Origin: Scalesia atractyloides
Taxonomy: Eukaryota; Streptophyta; Magnoliopsida; Asterales; Asteraceae
Direction of reading: 5' to 3'
Assembly: GCA_947069175.1 (NCBI GenBank)
Contig: CAMTDV010000022.1
Location: 33,171,476 to 33,235,475 of the forward strand
DNA: 64,000 nucleotides
Below are positions 1 to 11,377 of the stretch, in pieces. Positions within the stretch are counted from its first letter, which is position 1, and the number at the start of each line of letters is the position of its first letter. Under the pieces are notes generated by a model, which did no database searches, was not told the DNA's origin, and worked only from the letters and a program-made list of their open reading frames with translations. A program made the translations under genes and the position numbers.

Positions 1-60
1 AGTTGAACAACATGTATTGAACATAGTCCTATATACAAGCCTGTTACACAAAAGAAACAA

Positions 61-690
61 AGCTTAGCCTCTGAACGTAGCCTAGCTTCCTATCAAGAGG
101 TGGGAAAGATAGTAGAAGCTGGCATACTGAGGGAGGTAAAATACCACTCTTGGTTATTAAACCCTATCACGGTAAAGAAACTTGATGGTTCGTGGAGAAT
201 GTGCGTCGACTTTAAAGATCTTAATAAAGCATGTTCTAACGATTGCTACCCATTGCAAGAGATCGATTGGAAGGTAGACTCACTTATGGGTTTCAAATAC
301 AAATGATTCCTCGATGCCTACAAGGGTATCACCATAGCAAATGAAGAAAGAAGACGAGGAAAAAACAACATTCCACACCGACAAAGGTATCTTCTGTTAC
401 AAAAGATGCCTTTTGGGTTGAAAATGCAGGATCGACATACCAACGCCTCGTAGACAAGGCCTCCTCCAAGAAAATAGGGAGAAACATGGAAGCAAATGTC
501 CATGACCTTGTAATAAAGAGTCACACAGAAGAAGACATGCTTTAATAAATTAAAGAAACATTCACAAATCTCAAAGCGATCAACATGAAGCTAAACCCAA
601 ACAAGTGCTCTTTTGGGTTTGAGGAAGGCAAGTTCCGCGGTCACATCATGGGGAAGCAAAGCATCAAGGCCAATCTAGACAAGATCCGAG
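61..690 (+). pseudogene. Reverse transcriptase remnant, Tat-like gypsy
   Basis: RNA-dependent DNA polymerase domain of a gypsy pol. The longest open piece (100-306, 68 aa) has the fingers motif WRMCVDFKDLNKAC and then YPLQEID, a typical gypsy RT start. Reading on with frameshifts gives LDAYKGI (first catalytic Asp region), MPFGLK, and the palm/connection motifs LNPNKCSFGF and GKFRGHIM near 590-650. In-frame stops at 304, near 450 and near 690 exclude function. The YxDD region is not recognisable. It is followed by the RNase H of the same polyprotein. Confidence 0.8.
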
Positions 691-1044
691 CGTCATAGAA
701 TGAAGTCCCCAAAAACCAAGAAATAAGTCGAAAGCCTTAACGGAAAAATAACAGCCCTTAAACGCTTCCTTCCTAGGTCGGCAGAATGGTCATTACCATT
801 ATTCAGAACGTTGAAAGATTGTGTCGATAAAAAATATTTCAAATGGGCGGACGAGGGAGGCAGATGCTGCCTTCAAAGCACTCAAGGAGCTCATAGCTTC
901 CCTGCCTACCATGCAGCACCTAAGAAGGAAGAAACAATCACGGTCTACCTGTTAGCAGTTCAAAGACTATAAACATCTCATTCACTTTACAAACCACGAG
1001 TCCTATGCTCACGGTCACATATACTAACAGCTCCTTAAAAATAT

Positions 1045-1909
1045 TTGTTCATAGGTCAAGAAGCCATAAGATCTGTGCTTGTGGTAGAAAGAGGAAAGGA
1101 GAAATTACCGGTATACTTTGTGAGCAAAGCACTAAAAGCAGATGAAATTAACTACTCCCCGATCGAGAAGTTGGTACTAGCATTAGTGCACACGAGGAAA
1201 AAGGCTAAGAAGATTCTTTCAAGCTCACCCCATCCAAGTCATCACCAATTAGCCACTGAGAACCATCCTAGAGAAGCCCGAAGATTCGGGAAGGTTGGCC
1301 AATTACGTTGTGGGATTGGGGGAGCACGAAATTGAATATGTACCAAGGAAATCATACAAAGGGCAGGTGCTAGTAGATTTCTTGGCTGAAATGCCAACGA
1401 CCAAGGAAGTGAATGAGATAGAAGAGGAAGGGTGCCAAACGATAATACCAGGGAAATGGACGTTATTCTTAGACGAAGCTTCTAGTATAGAAGGTTCAGG
1501 GGCAGGCCTCATCATTACAGACCCCCATGGAACCGATATACTTATGCACTCCGTCTTGACTTCCCTTGCACGAATAATGAAGCTTAATGTGAAGCATTGT
1601 TGGCAGGGCTACAGTTAGCCAAAACAATGAAGGTAAAGGAACTCCATGCCTTCACAGATTTAAGACTGGTAGCTAGCCAGGTAGGGGGCGAGTACTCAAC
1701 AAAAGAGCCATCAATGATAAAGTACAAAGAAAAGTGAAAACTCATGGATAGCTTCGAGTCCTGTTCACTAAGACAAGTGTCAAGAACAAAGAACAAGCAA
1801 GCTGATGCCCTAAGAAAGTTAGCTTCCTTAACTTTTGCACACCTCACAAAGAAGGTGATTATTGAAGTACTAAAAGCAAAGTCAATTGAGGAAGCTGATT
1901 TCAAGATGT
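1045..1909 (+). pseudogene. RNase H and second (archaeal-type) RNase H remnants, Tat-like gypsy
   Basis: Two consecutive RNase H-like domains. The first (1045-1290) has LPVYFVSKAL and the INYSPIEKLVLALVH helix. A linker (1295-1400) carries GLGEHEIEYVPR and GQVLVDFLAEMP. The second domain starts with WTLFLDEASSIEGSGAGLII (about 1453-1512), the usual opening of the archaeal-type RNase H added in Tat/Ogre pol, and continues after a frameshift with HAFTDLRLVASQVGGEY and KADALRKLASL-like text to about 1909. These domains degrade the RNA strand of RNA:DNA hybrids. Frameshifts near 1285 and 1600 and several stops make it non-functional. Confidence 0.8.
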
Positions 1910-2059
1910 AGTGATAGAAAAAGAAGACACATGGATGACACCCATCCAAAAGTTTTTGGAAGAAGGAAGGCTCCCCCAAAGAAGCAAAAGCTACCAAGAT
2001 AAGGACAAAAGCCAAGCAATATGTCTTCAAGGATGGGAAACTCTGCAAAAAAGGTTACC

Positions 2060-3165
2060 TCTCTCTATTACTACGATGTGTGGGTCCAAACCAAAGCAAC
2101 TATTGGTCAAAGAGATACATGAAGACTTTGTGGATCGCATGTGGGAGTAAGAACGATCATGGAAAAGCTAATGAACATGGGCTACCATTGACCCACAATG
2201 CACAAAGATATAACTAAAATCATACACAAGTGCGAGGCATGCCAGCTACACGCTCCCGTCAAAACAAGCCCAAAGCATGACATTGTCCCCATCATAGCTG
2301 TCTGGCCATTTTATAAATGGGCAATGGACATAGTGGGTCCCTTCCCCAAGACAGCTGGCCAAGTCAAGTTCCTATTGGTGGCGGTAGCTTATTTCACAAA
2401 ATGGCCAGAAGTTAAGCCATTGGCAAGAATTACGGGAAAATGTCGTCAATTTCGTTTGGGAGCAGATAGTGTGTAGATTCGGGCTGCTGGGAGAGATCGT
2501 AACCGACAATGGCAGACAATTTGCAGAAAAACCTTTTAGCACATGGTGTCAAGAACTCCAAATTAAACAAGTTTTTAGCTCCATTTGCTACCCTAAGTCA
2601 AATGGGCAAGTGGAGAGAATGAATCGCAACATAGTAGAGGGGTTGAAAACCCAGCTGGGAAGGTATGGAAAACAATGGGTTGTGGAGCTCCGAGTGTGCT
2701 ATGGGCTATACGCACATTAGAGAAAACAAGCCAATAGAAAACCCCGTATAACATTGTATATGGCTCAGAAACTGTGATTTCGTCAGAAATTGGAGTCAAA
2801 ACACTAAGGAGTGCCAAAAAAGACAATACCTCCAACGATTCAGAGATACTCCTAAATCTAGACCTACTAGAAGAAACCAGGGAAGTAGCCTTGATACGAG
2901 AAGCAAGGTACAAACAAAAAATGGAAGCCTATTACAACACTAGAGTCAAGAAAGAAGCTTTGAAACCTAGTGATTTGGTGCTAAGAAACAATGAAGCCAG
3001 TAAATAAGAGGATCTAAGGAAGATGGCCCCAAAATGGGAAGACCCATACATCATCAACGAAGCACACCAGGGAGGTTCCTATAAACTTAAGACACCTGAA
3101 GATAGGAAGGTTTCGAGACATTGGAATGGGAAGCACTTGAAAAAAAATCATAGTTTTGACGACTA
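2060..3165 (+). pseudogene. Integrase remnant, Tat-like gypsy
   Basis: Integrase inserts retrotransposon cDNA into chromosomes. The zinc-binding end is visible as CEACQLHAP (about 2233). The catalytic core keeps D in WAMDIVGPFP (about 2320), D in VTDNGRQF (about 2500) and E in NGQVERMN (about 2605), so the D,D-35-E set survives although frames shift near 2470 and 2715. The C-terminal part runs through 2774-3007 (LDLLEETREVALIREARY) and ends near 3165 with PKWEDPYIINEA and GSYKLKT, the usual gypsy integrase tail. Stops at 3005 and elsewhere make it a pseudogene. Confidence 0.85.
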
Positions 3166-3978
3166 ATGGAAACAAAAATAGAACTTTTTGTTACAAAACA
3201 TATTATTGTCCTATCCTAAGGGTGGGCCCCCTCCAAACAAAGCTTCATGGGATCCAATGCTATATCTACCCATGAAAAAGGGATGAGCTCTTAGGCCATA
3301 TCGCTCAACGGAAAACAAGGCGTTCTTAAGCCATATCGCTCACTTAGGCCATATCACTCAACAGGAAACAAGGCACTATACCTTCCTGTATTAAAGGTGA
3401 GTTCCTAACACAATGAAACTCCATGGATTAAAAAACTACAAACTAAGCTAACTCCATGAAAGAGGGTACGCACCTCCCACTAACCTCGCTTCATAGGCTA
3501 GAGCTTAAATGCATTAGCCTATGTTCAAATATACCATACAAATAAAAATAAAGTGTGGACTAGAAAAACGATAGGACAACAACGAATTGCATCAGTTCTT
3601 TTTCAAAAAAATAAGGCCAAGTGACTATAGCACTTATCCTCAATCTGATAGATAAATACATTGCAAAAAAGAAATACAATAGTCACAAGGAAGCTAAGAC
3701 ATAAGCTTCCCCAAATGAAGCACTAAACACAAGTCTCATAGAAAAACAAAGATCATAAACAAAGAAAGAGAAAAGAAAAACTTACAAACACATCACATAA
3801 AAGGGGCACAAGTATAAATCATAAAAGGGAAGCTAGCTACCCGCAAGAGGGCAGCTAATACATTAAGTGTTAAAGTTCATACATACTAAAAAGCCCTCAA
3901 GGGGCACAAACAACCACAACACCTTCGAAGAAGGTTTAAAATGTTTAGTACAACCACAAAAGACATAAAGTAATTTAC
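3166..3978. other. Spacer between pol and antisense ORF of the Tat-like element
   Basis: No coding sequence is seen. Short direct repeats of the phrase TTAGGCCATATCGCTCA occur at about 3290-3365 (three imperfect copies), followed by an A-rich stretch. In Tat-group elements a long untranslated region separates pol from the 3' LTR, so this is most likely element sequence. Confidence 0.6.
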
Positions 3979-4670
3979 TTAAATAGAGCCAGAGCCACCA
4001 GCACCCTCATGGGAAATCACCTTGTTTTGGGGAAGGTCATCATATAAGCCATCTAGATCTTCAAAGCTTTCATCTTTAGCAATAGGGGGAACTAGCTCAC
4101 CTATCACAAAAGATAGTGGAGGAGCATCGATGGGGATGGACATAGAAGACACTAGTTTTGGAAACTCAGCAACTTTCAATCTCTTCCAGGAAGGACCAGC
4201 ATCCCCACCTTCTTCATCACTAGCCTGAACAAAGCTCGCTTCATAGAAGTCACAGTAAGCAACTGCTCACACAACTCCTTGTTGAGGCCTTCAGGCTCCA
4301 GGGCTCCTAGCTCGACAACAGAACAATCCACCATTTGAGTCAAAGCTTCGACATAGGGGTAGGACAAGACCTCCATCCTCTTCACAACACTCATTAAAAT
4401 CAGGAAACGAGTCAGGCTTGAAGGCAGGGAGCTTTTCTTTCGCTTTCCCCCGAGAAGCAACATCAAACCCTGCAATAAGACCTGTGTGCCGGCCATGAGC
4501 CATTGCCTTGGTATAAATACCTGCAAAATGAACATTAAATTCTTGGCTGTGAAGGAGGTATGTCACAAATGTGAATGCCAGTCCCAATCAACCACTTCTT
4601 CTCTTCCTTTAAGCGCTCCACTTATTGCCTCAGCTCTTTTGCAACCGCTTCATCTGACCTTGAAAGTCCC
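3979..4670 (-). pseudogene. Antisense ORF of Tat-like element, C-terminal part
   Basis: Minus-strand reading. Pieces in three frames give MAHGRHTGLIAGFDVASRGK (about 4450-4500), VLSYPYVEALTQMVD and ALEPEGLNKELCEQLL (4290-4390), and a C-terminus DLDGLYDDLPQNKVISHEGA ending at 3979. I recognise this as the coiled-coil C-terminal part of the 'putative gypsy-type transposon' protein (Pfam Transposase_28-like) that lies antisense to pol in plant Tat elements; this is from memory. Its function is unknown. Frames change near 4300 and 4500. The upstream part is at 38,623-39,640, beyond element Z. Confidence 0.6.
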
Positions 4671-5293
4671 CGGGACCCCCTAGATCTACAACGAACAACA
4701 TCCATCGCCCTCGATTCAAGACGTGAAACATCAAAAACGTAAAAGATAGAGAATAAGAGGTAGAAGAAACTCATTCATTTCAGTAGAAGGTGAATCTCTT
4801 TATTAATGAATCAAACAACACAGATTTACAATCGAAAGAGTATACATCATCTCCTACAAGCTGGTTTAGATCACTAAGATCTAAACCTAACTTTCTCTCA
4901 CTAACACATAGTCATCCTCTCTAGAATGTTCTCACACTGTTGAGGATTACATGAGTTTGTGAGAGTTGCACAAAGCTTGCCTAATCTAACCTATACACCA
5001 CCTATATAGGCTAGGTCAACAATCTTAACAAACTCGGACACTAAGTCTTGACAAACACCTAGTCTGAATTTGTGACTTAACAAATTCGGACATATACAAT
5101 AAACAAAGAAGTCTGAACATATATAACAAATTTAGACAACCAAGCCTACAAACTCGGTCACCTCTAATTTGAGTTTAACAAATAACTTCGGATTCCATCA
5201 TGCTTCAACACCTTTGACTTTCTTGACTTGAACCTTTGACTTTGTTGACTACAACTGATAAAGCATAGTTATCCAACAAGAGCTGCACTTACA
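4671..5293 (-). repeat. 3' LTR of element Z
   Basis: About 623 bp, close to the 617 bp of the other Z LTR. On the minus strand it starts TGTAAGTGCA next to a polypurine tract, as the other LTR does. It holds scattered TTCGGA-type motifs and a TATA-like CCTATATAGG (about 5004). The outer end at 4,671 does not show the expected TG, so that border rests on the target duplication and the length match. Confidence 0.5.
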
Positions 5294-5304
5294 GACTCCC
5301 CCTT
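5294..5304 (-). other. Polypurine tract of element Z
   Basis: AAGGGGGAGTC on the minus strand lies directly before the LTR start TGTAAGTGCA. It would prime plus-strand DNA synthesis. A near-identical second copy of the tract and LTR start occurs 72 bp further on (5356-5381). Confidence 0.65.
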
Positions 5305-6429
5305 AACTGTTGCTATCAGTTTTGTGTGGCATCAATAATCTTCAGTCACTGGATACTACACTTACAGACTCCCCCTTGACTGATGATGTCACGCCTGCTT
5401 TCTACTTTGGCTGAGACTTGATCTTTCTGGCATAGCACAACGATCTTCAACCCTTCTAACGAAAGACTTGTTGATGATCACTTAAATGGCCGCTTTGTGA
5501 AACCTGAAGAATCCAACATCAACCACTATAGACCCTCCCCCTCAAACTACTCCCGAATCAAGTTAACGCGAACCAACCTACAACCAAATGTAAGAATATC
5601 GCTCGATCCTTGATCTTAAAACCTAACCGATAGAAGAACGAAACATTAGATTTCCAATGCCGAACATTGAACACTTCAAATTCCGCAAAGACATAAAGTT
5701 CAGTTCGATATAAGTTAATAACAAACTGATCTTTGAAAAAGTGCTTCCATCGATCAAAAGTCTTCAACCCTTCATGTATGATCTTATCTCGTCACGTATT
5801 TTCATGAATCAATCTCTTATCTTCACGAATCCACTGAATCCCCGATGGCTTTCATCGCTGATCTTCCACTCAAATCAAGAAGCACCCCATTATTTCAAGA
5901 ACAGACTAGCAACCGTCTTGGAAGAGGGACCAAGAAACTAGTCTTCTCTACTCTAAACCGCCACTTAATAAGGCTTAATCTTTAACTAGTCGTCACCCGA
6001 GAAATCAACTTTATCACGTTAATACTTGATTAAAAACATAAACACCTGAGAGAAAACTCCATCATACACAAGCTTTTTCACGCACTAGCTTTTGATTTAC
6101 GAAGAAAATAGGAAATTTTTACTCCCCCTATTTCTTTGTAAATTATCAAAGTCCAACCTAGTCATTATTATCTTCACATCTAATCCACGATAATAGTCCA
6201 AAATTGTTCCAAAACTCTAGTAAGACCAAATCCAAACTCCGTGATTCTTGAAAAGAACACTGTAGACCACCATTACTGCATCTCATCCCTACAAGCAAAA
6301 AACCTCACTTAATCTAGAAACATAAGTACCCTGGAACTTTTCAGTAATCCAAAACTGACTTTAAGTTTTCGAACTACACAAAATTCTGATCTTAGCTAAT
6401 TATCTGGTATGTGAGGATCTGCTTTCATC
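5305..6429. other. Internal region of element Z, 3' half
   Basis: No protein domain is recognised. The longest open stretch (5558-5767, minus, 69 aa) has no recognisable motif and is not called a gene. Pyrimidine runs such as ACTCCCCCTATTTC near 6120 are purine-rich on the coding strand. At 6363-6411 a 45-50 bp segment resembles 36868-36917 on the far side of element A. Confidence 0.5.
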
Positions 6430-6448
6430 CATAGCTTAGGTACTAATT
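6430..6448 (-). other. Decayed primer-binding-site-like sequence
   Basis: The minus strand reads TTAGTACCTAAGCTATGG directly after an LTR end. It matches the common retrotransposon primer site TTGGTATCAGAGC at 9 of 13 positions and continues with TATGG, as often seen after that site. It sits on the outer side of the A-type LTR, where flanking target DNA is expected. Confidence 0.35.
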
Positions 6449-6794
6449 TGTTTCACCTAGTCTTAAATGTGAGGAATCCATTTTAGAATATTGACAAGAT
6501 TAAGATTACTTGTTAATATCAATGTTTCATTAATTGTTCAACGATTACAGTTCTTGAAACAATTTTGACAGGGCTTCGCCTTATCAGTCAGCAAAAACGT
6601 ACAGACACAAATGACCACACGAACCTATATATAGACATCTAAGTTCTGTGTGAAGCTAACTAGCTACCTTCACACTAAGTTAACAATCTAACTTCGAACG
6701 AAGTTAACATATAAACTTCAAAGCTAACGTTTAAGCCCTGTTACATGACACGGACATGACTCAAAGACGTAGGTGATAGACATACTACATCAAC
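6449..6794 (-). repeat. 3' LTR of element A
   Basis: Matches 36,445-36,816 over nearly its full length by eye. It begins TGTTTCACC and ends CATCAACA on the plus strand. It contains the TATA-like CTATATATAG and decayed copies of the CTTCGTACGAAG palindrome (for example ACTTCGAACGAAGT near 6690). Confidence 0.8.
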
Positions 6795-6804
6795 AAATTC
6801 CCAC
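6795..6804 (-). other. Polypurine tract of element A
   Basis: AGTGGGAATT on the minus strand, immediately before the 3' LTR start TGTTGATG. It is short but correctly placed. Confidence 0.6.
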
Positions 6805-6904
6805 TAGTATATTGCCGAAGTGTTGGTAAGTCTTCAGTCTTCAAAATCTTTATAACGTTAAACTTTAACTTCCAAAAAATTTCTTTCTTGGCTTCCGACG
6901 CTCT

Positions 6905-7480
6905 TCACTTGGAATAGGCGTTTGATCTGTCTGTGGAGCCCACTTCTGAAATTGAAGTCTTTTGATTGAAGCTTTCTTTATCTTTTTCATCAATCTTTTC
7001 TTTTTTCCTCATCTGCTTCCTAAACTCTTTACCTTCTAATTCACGCCATTTCGACTTCCACATCTTACCGGAATTGATGCAATGTGCATAGCATACGTTG
7101 ATCACACCTTGGTATTGCATTGCCTGAACTTTTTCCTTCACTTCGTAACATATCTTGTTATAAGATAAGTATTCAACGTCTTTCTCTGAGCAATTGACCA
7201 ACCACATTGGATCTAAAATCCTTATAGTTCTCCATATTCCTTTGGCTTTCAACACGATCACTACTTCCCCAGTCTTAACATCATACTGCACCACTTGAAG
7301 AATTCACTGAAATCTTGTTCAATCTTCATTAAAGTCAAATTCTTCATCGTGCGTGGTCGCTTCACGATCAGCGTAACATCTTTTTCTTTAGTAACTGGAT
7401 CAATCTTGATAATCTTTTTTCGGAAAATGTGGCTTCCAGTTCAAAAATCCATGGTGCAGCTTGGCAGCACTTCGTCGTAG
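6905..7480 (-). pseudogene. Extra ORF downstream of RNase H in copia element A
   Basis: The minus strand encodes about 190 aa in two pieces. Pieces are FVKPTTKCCQAAPWIFE and RLIQLLKKKM (7480-7370), then after a break 129 aa (7294-6905) with DVKTGEVVIVLKAKG, GIWRTIRILDPMWLVN and the basic stretch KWRELEGKEFRKQMRKKEKI. It lies between RNase H and the polypurine tract, where some plant copia elements carry an additional ORF. No enzymatic motif is seen. The C-terminal half is strongly charged and could form a coiled coil. The product is unknown; it may be an accessory element protein. Confidence 0.5.
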
Positions 7481-8974
7481 GCTTAACAAATTCACACAAT
7501 CTTAGTTCGTACGGAGTATAAGCTTTGAAAAATTATGTCTACTTCATGCGAAGCTGATCCTTATATAGGTATAGGGTTTAACTTCGTTCGAAGTGAACAA
7601 TCCTTTTTCAAAATTTCAACTTCTCGTTCATTTTTACTAGTTTTAGCAACCCACTCAGTTGACCAAGTCCAAGTTAATGACCCTGGTTAACTGCTTTCTC
7701 TACCAAGTCCAAGTTGATGACCTTGGTTTAACACTTTATGAACAAATTGATTTTTTCAGACAATGTTAAGTTTCAAATTAATGAACTTTTGATCATTTCA
7801 AACATTTTCTCATTTCAGATAAGCTCCCAACCCGTTGTTCTCAAGATTTCTCTCAGATTTTAAAATCAGTTTTCCATCATCGGCAGTCGAAACTAAGATG
7901 AAATTAAAATCTTTTTGATTTTTCCAAAGGATATGCTAAAACACACTGAAAATCTTTTTGGAGTTTAACTGAAATGAATATCAAATAGCTATGTACAAAC
8001 ATATTTACAAACATTTTTTGTGAGTTTGTGTAAGAGGATCATATAACTTTTTGAGACATATCATTAGTACCATTGATCTTGATTAAACTCTTAAGTTTTA
8101 AACCGATTCACTTAGATTGTCAGTATACTAGTCCACTTAAACCTTTGCACATTTCTCAATTGCTTCGAGATATGGTAATTAGATGTCTTAGAACTTGACT
8201 TAACAGTGTTTTCCACCTCAAAATATACTCTCGTATCAAGATTCCCTACATTTCATCTTACAGGTGAATATATCGAACTGATATCTGCATCTGGGTTGTG
8301 CGAGACCTCGAGAGCTCAAGTTAGTACCATCGTATAGACAAAGAGATGAAGGCTCGACTTAAAAATTGGTGTTCCATTGGAATCTTTTGACTACAATTGT
8401 TAGATCTTTCAATACTTTCAATTTGCTGCAGTTTTAGGGTTTAAAAGCAAAAGTATTCTATTAGTTCTAGGCCATTGCTGATGCAAAATCAGAAGGACTT
8501 GTATAATACCCCATATATCAATTATCTATAAAGACCTAGTATCTCAGAATCCGACAATCCCTGAAATGAAATTTTGGTGTACTAAGACCATATATCTGAG
8601 AGATGTTAACCCCACTAATTAAGAAGCTTTTTCTTTATGTTTATATCTTAGAAACAATTTACTGAATGTGCGAAGCCTATTGGCACATCATCAGTGAGAT
8701 CCGTTTAAACACTGCATTTCTTTAGCATACTGTGATAGCCCACTGATGTACTATCATTTTCTCTTTTTACACGAAAATTCTTTTTGCCTTTTTTATGGTT
8801 ATTGTACATTTTCAAATTTTTATATGTTTTTATATTTTTCACAACATATTTCTCCCCCTAAAATCAAAAACATATTTTTGGATTTTTGTTTTTAAAGAAA
8901 GAAACTTGAAAACTAAAAACTTGACAAACTGATGAGGATCACATCAAATCGCATCCATCTGGGCTTCAACCTCC
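7481..8974. other. Non-coding spacer of element A between RNase H and the extra ORF
   Basis: No ORF of note. It contains an LTR-like palindrome ACTTCGTTCGAAGT at about 7580 and T-rich text around 8750-8850, plus a CTCCCCCTAAAATC tract near 8852 that is purine-rich on the coding strand. It is probably the long untranslated part of copia element A. Confidence 0.5.
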
Positions 8975-9848
8975 GTGTCCCCCTTGATGTCAGATCTTTC
9001 ATCCCGCTTTAATTTCAAAAGATATTTAAATTTTGCTTTGTCAAACGGTTTCGTATAAAAGTTTGCTTTCTGTTCATCAGTGTGGATCTTTTCAATATGA
9101 ATCAACTTTTTCTCGTAGCAGTCACAGATAAAGTGATGTCATGTTTCAACGTGTTTAGTTTTAGAGTGTTGAACCAGATTTTTCGTTATGTTAATGGCAG
9201 CCTCGTTATCTACATATATAGGCGTATCAAGAAACTACAATCCATAGTCTCTCATCTGTTGTTGTATCCACAAGATTGGGGACAACAACTTGAAGCTAAA
9301 ACGCATTCTACTTTGCAAGTAGAGAGAGCGCCCGTGGTTTGCTTCTTGCATTGCCACGTTACCAAACGCGTGCCAAAGAGCTAGCAACCGACAATTGTAG
9401 ATTTAGCATTTAATTTGCAAAACCCAAAATCAGAGTCGGAGTATCCCGCGAGATTGAAGTTGTCAGAACGTGGATACGACAAGCCGGTGCTTAGGCTACC
9501 TTTCAGATATCGAAGAATCCTATTGACGATCAACATATGCGACACTCTAGGATTTGACTGATGTCGGGCGCAGAGGCATGTTAGATACATGATATCCAAC
9601 CTTGAAGCTGTCAGGTATATTAATGTTCCGATCATTGAGCGATATACCGTTTCATCAATTTTCACTCCTGTTGAATCTAGATTGATGCCGTGATTTAGAA
9701 CTAATGGGCTAGATACTGGTGATGATTCCAACATTTTGAATTTCTCCAAAACGTCATTCACATACTTATTATAATGCATGAAGATACCATCAGGAAACAG
9801 ACCGACCTGAAGTCCCAAGAAGAACTTCATCTCACCCATTGAACTCAT
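8975..9848 (-). pseudogene. RT C-terminus and RNase H remnant, copia element A
   Basis: Minus-strand end of copia pol. The open part (9848-9381, 155 aa) begins MKFFLGLQV, the connection after the copia YVDD region, then VYRSMIGTLIYLTASRLDI and ILRYLKGSLSTGLSY, and RNase H with AGYSDSDFGF (first catalytic Asp) and LNAKSTIVGC. After a frame change it continues with LVTWQCKKQT and ALSTCKVECV (Glu region, AEAE altered to CKVE). Stops appear below 9300. RNase H would remove the RNA strand after reverse transcription. Confidence 0.85.
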
Positions 9849-9977
9849 CTCGAATATTTTTCATACTCTTTCGAAGTCTTTACACAACACATCGTTGGTC
9901 GAACAAAAAATTGTGTCATCCACATAAATATTCATAGTTATGATGTGTCCTTCTGCTTCCCGTGTAAAGAGGGTACT
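9849..9977 (-). pseudogene. RT fragment with YVDD box, copia element A (downstream of insert B)
   Basis: The minus-strand frame reads through the RT catalytic box YVDD at about 9930-9919 and ends at the GTACT target site used by element B. The frame is continuous with the RT text on the other side of B (29,898 upward) once B and one GTACT are removed, so B landed in an open reading frame. Confidence 0.85.
9973..9977. repeat. Target-site duplication GTACT, left copy (element B)
   Basis: GTACT precedes the B LTR start TGTTAGG; the same five bases follow the other LTR end at 29,893-29,897. Confidence 0.9.
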
Positions 9978-10632
9978 TGTTAGGATATGAGTTTGATATT
10001 GTTGTAAATGTTTAAGATGAAATCAATGAAAGTGGATAAACATGTATGAATAGTGCAGCGGAAATAATAAACTTTGAATTCACAACAATAGGAAGATTGC
10101 TTTTACAAACATGCTTTTGTAAATTTATGAATTTACGTATGCATGAATGATTAGAAACTCCCCCTCAGCCTAAGATCACTCTGACCTGCTCGTACACAAA
10201 ATGTCAAGGTGAAGTGACGAATAGAACAGTACACGCACTGTTCTATTTATAGTACAGAGTAAACCGTTGAGCATCTTATGCTGACGTCACATTGAAAGTG
10301 ACATGTAACAAACTAAAACAAACTACAACATTTGCTAAGCTAAACACTACTATAAATTATATAATAAAACGTCTGATAGTAAGCACTAGTGAGAGATCCT
10401 CTATTGGGATTTAGCAGAGCTTTGCCTTGGTAGACCTTAGCTTTAGTCTTCAGCAGAGCTTTGCCTTGGCAGACCTTTGAGTCTTCATCAGAGCTTTGCT
10501 AGGGCAAACCTTTGACTTTTGTCTTCAACAGAGTTTGGCTTCAGCAGATGTTCATTTAATTTAAGGATCAGAGCTTGTAGAATATTTTGGCTTTCTATCA
10601 TCTGTTCTTTTTGTAAGGTTCAGTTTCCAACA
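9978..10632 (-). repeat. 3' LTR of element B
   Basis: It starts TGTTAGGATATGAG and ends TTTCCAACA on the plus strand, and matches 29,231-29,892 along its length by eye. It includes repeated phrases CAGAGCTTTGCCTTGGCAGACCTT (three imperfect copies around 10,420-10,500). Compared with the other LTR it has a small indel next to the PPT side (TTTCCAACA versus TTCAACA). Confidence 0.9.
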
Positions 10633-10642
10633 ATCTCCCCTA
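10633..10642 (-). other. Polypurine tract of element B
   Basis: TAGGGGAGAT on the minus strand, directly before the LTR start TGTTGGAAAC. Confidence 0.75.
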
Positions 10643-10667
10643 GAACAGATGATGCGAAAACTTGTCT

Positions 10668-11377
10668 TTATTCTTGATCTTTATTCCTCATCAATGATTC
10701 CCTTATTTGTCCTTTGAATTGAAGTTCAAAGTCCATGGAGATCATGTCTTCAATATCCCTTTCAAGCTCAAGATTCATTAGATCTTGGAGGTCAGCTGCA
10801 TCCAGACCATATGCATCCTCCATTCTTATCTTTTGAGCTTTACCATCTGACCTGAGCAAAGTCAATTCATGGGTGTCTGCGGATGACTTCCATTTTAGAA
10901 TTTTGAGTCATATGGTTTTCTTGGGAGAAGAGTTATTTGTGATGAGTTTGGTGAAGAGGGTCTGCTAACAAGTCTTGATATAGATTCTATGAATTTATCA
11001 CTTGCAACATCAGTATGATAAAGAAGTTGACATTTAATTCCCTCTTTTCTTTGTTCTTCAAACGTCTGTTGATCTTCTTCTTCCATCTGCTTTTGCCTTT
11101 TTGCTTGATTCAAGGTAGTTATGGGTAAGACAGAGGTTGAAGATGGTCTTTTAGAGACATGGGTCTGTTGAGGGGCAGTGGTAGTTGATGAGTACTCTGG
11201 TTTTCTTGGGACAGAAGGATATCCCTTATATGGAATAATGACATTTTGAGGTGAAGGTTGCAGATGGGAATCTTCTGAGCTAAAATCTGTTGGCGGTTTT
11301 GAAGAGCCAACATCTGTTTGAAATGGAGGTAGAGGTATTAGAGGGAGAGGTGTGAAAACATGTTGACTTTTATCCAC
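10668..11377 (-). pseudogene. Post-integrase Pro/Ser-rich and acidic ORF pieces, copia element B
   Basis: Two minus-strand open pieces. 11,377-10,895 (160 aa) is Pro/Ser/Thr/Gln-rich (FTPLPLIPLPPFQTD, TTTAPQQTHVSKRPSS) with a Glu-rich patch, like the linker between integrase and RT in copia polyproteins. 10,865-10,668 (65 aa) is acidic (GLDAADLQDLMNLELERDIE), like text that follows RNase H in such elements. RT and RNase H should lie between them and are absent, so a deletion of more than 1.5 kb of coding sequence is inferred. Confidence 0.6.

Larger units (their letters stand above)
1..4670 (+). mobile_element. Tat-like Ty3/gypsy element, left segment (5' part outside window)
   Basis: This is the outermost host of the nest. 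It carries plus-strand RT, RNase H, a second RNase H and integrase remnants, then a non-coding spacer and an ORF on the opposite strand. The double RNase H and the antisense ORF downstream of integrase are known from the Tat/Ogre/Grande group. The 5' LTR, gag and protease lie left of the window. Element Z interrupts it at 4,670; it resumes at 38,623. Many stops and frameshifts mark it as old. Confidence 0.75.

Noticed and set aside
1584..2048. 154-aa ORF on the minus strand
   Set aside because: Antisense to the second RNase H of the Tat element, whose plus-strand motifs are clear; no motif of its own.
9082..9384. 100-aa plus-strand ORF
   Set aside because: Opposite to the copia A RNase H region; no supporting motif.
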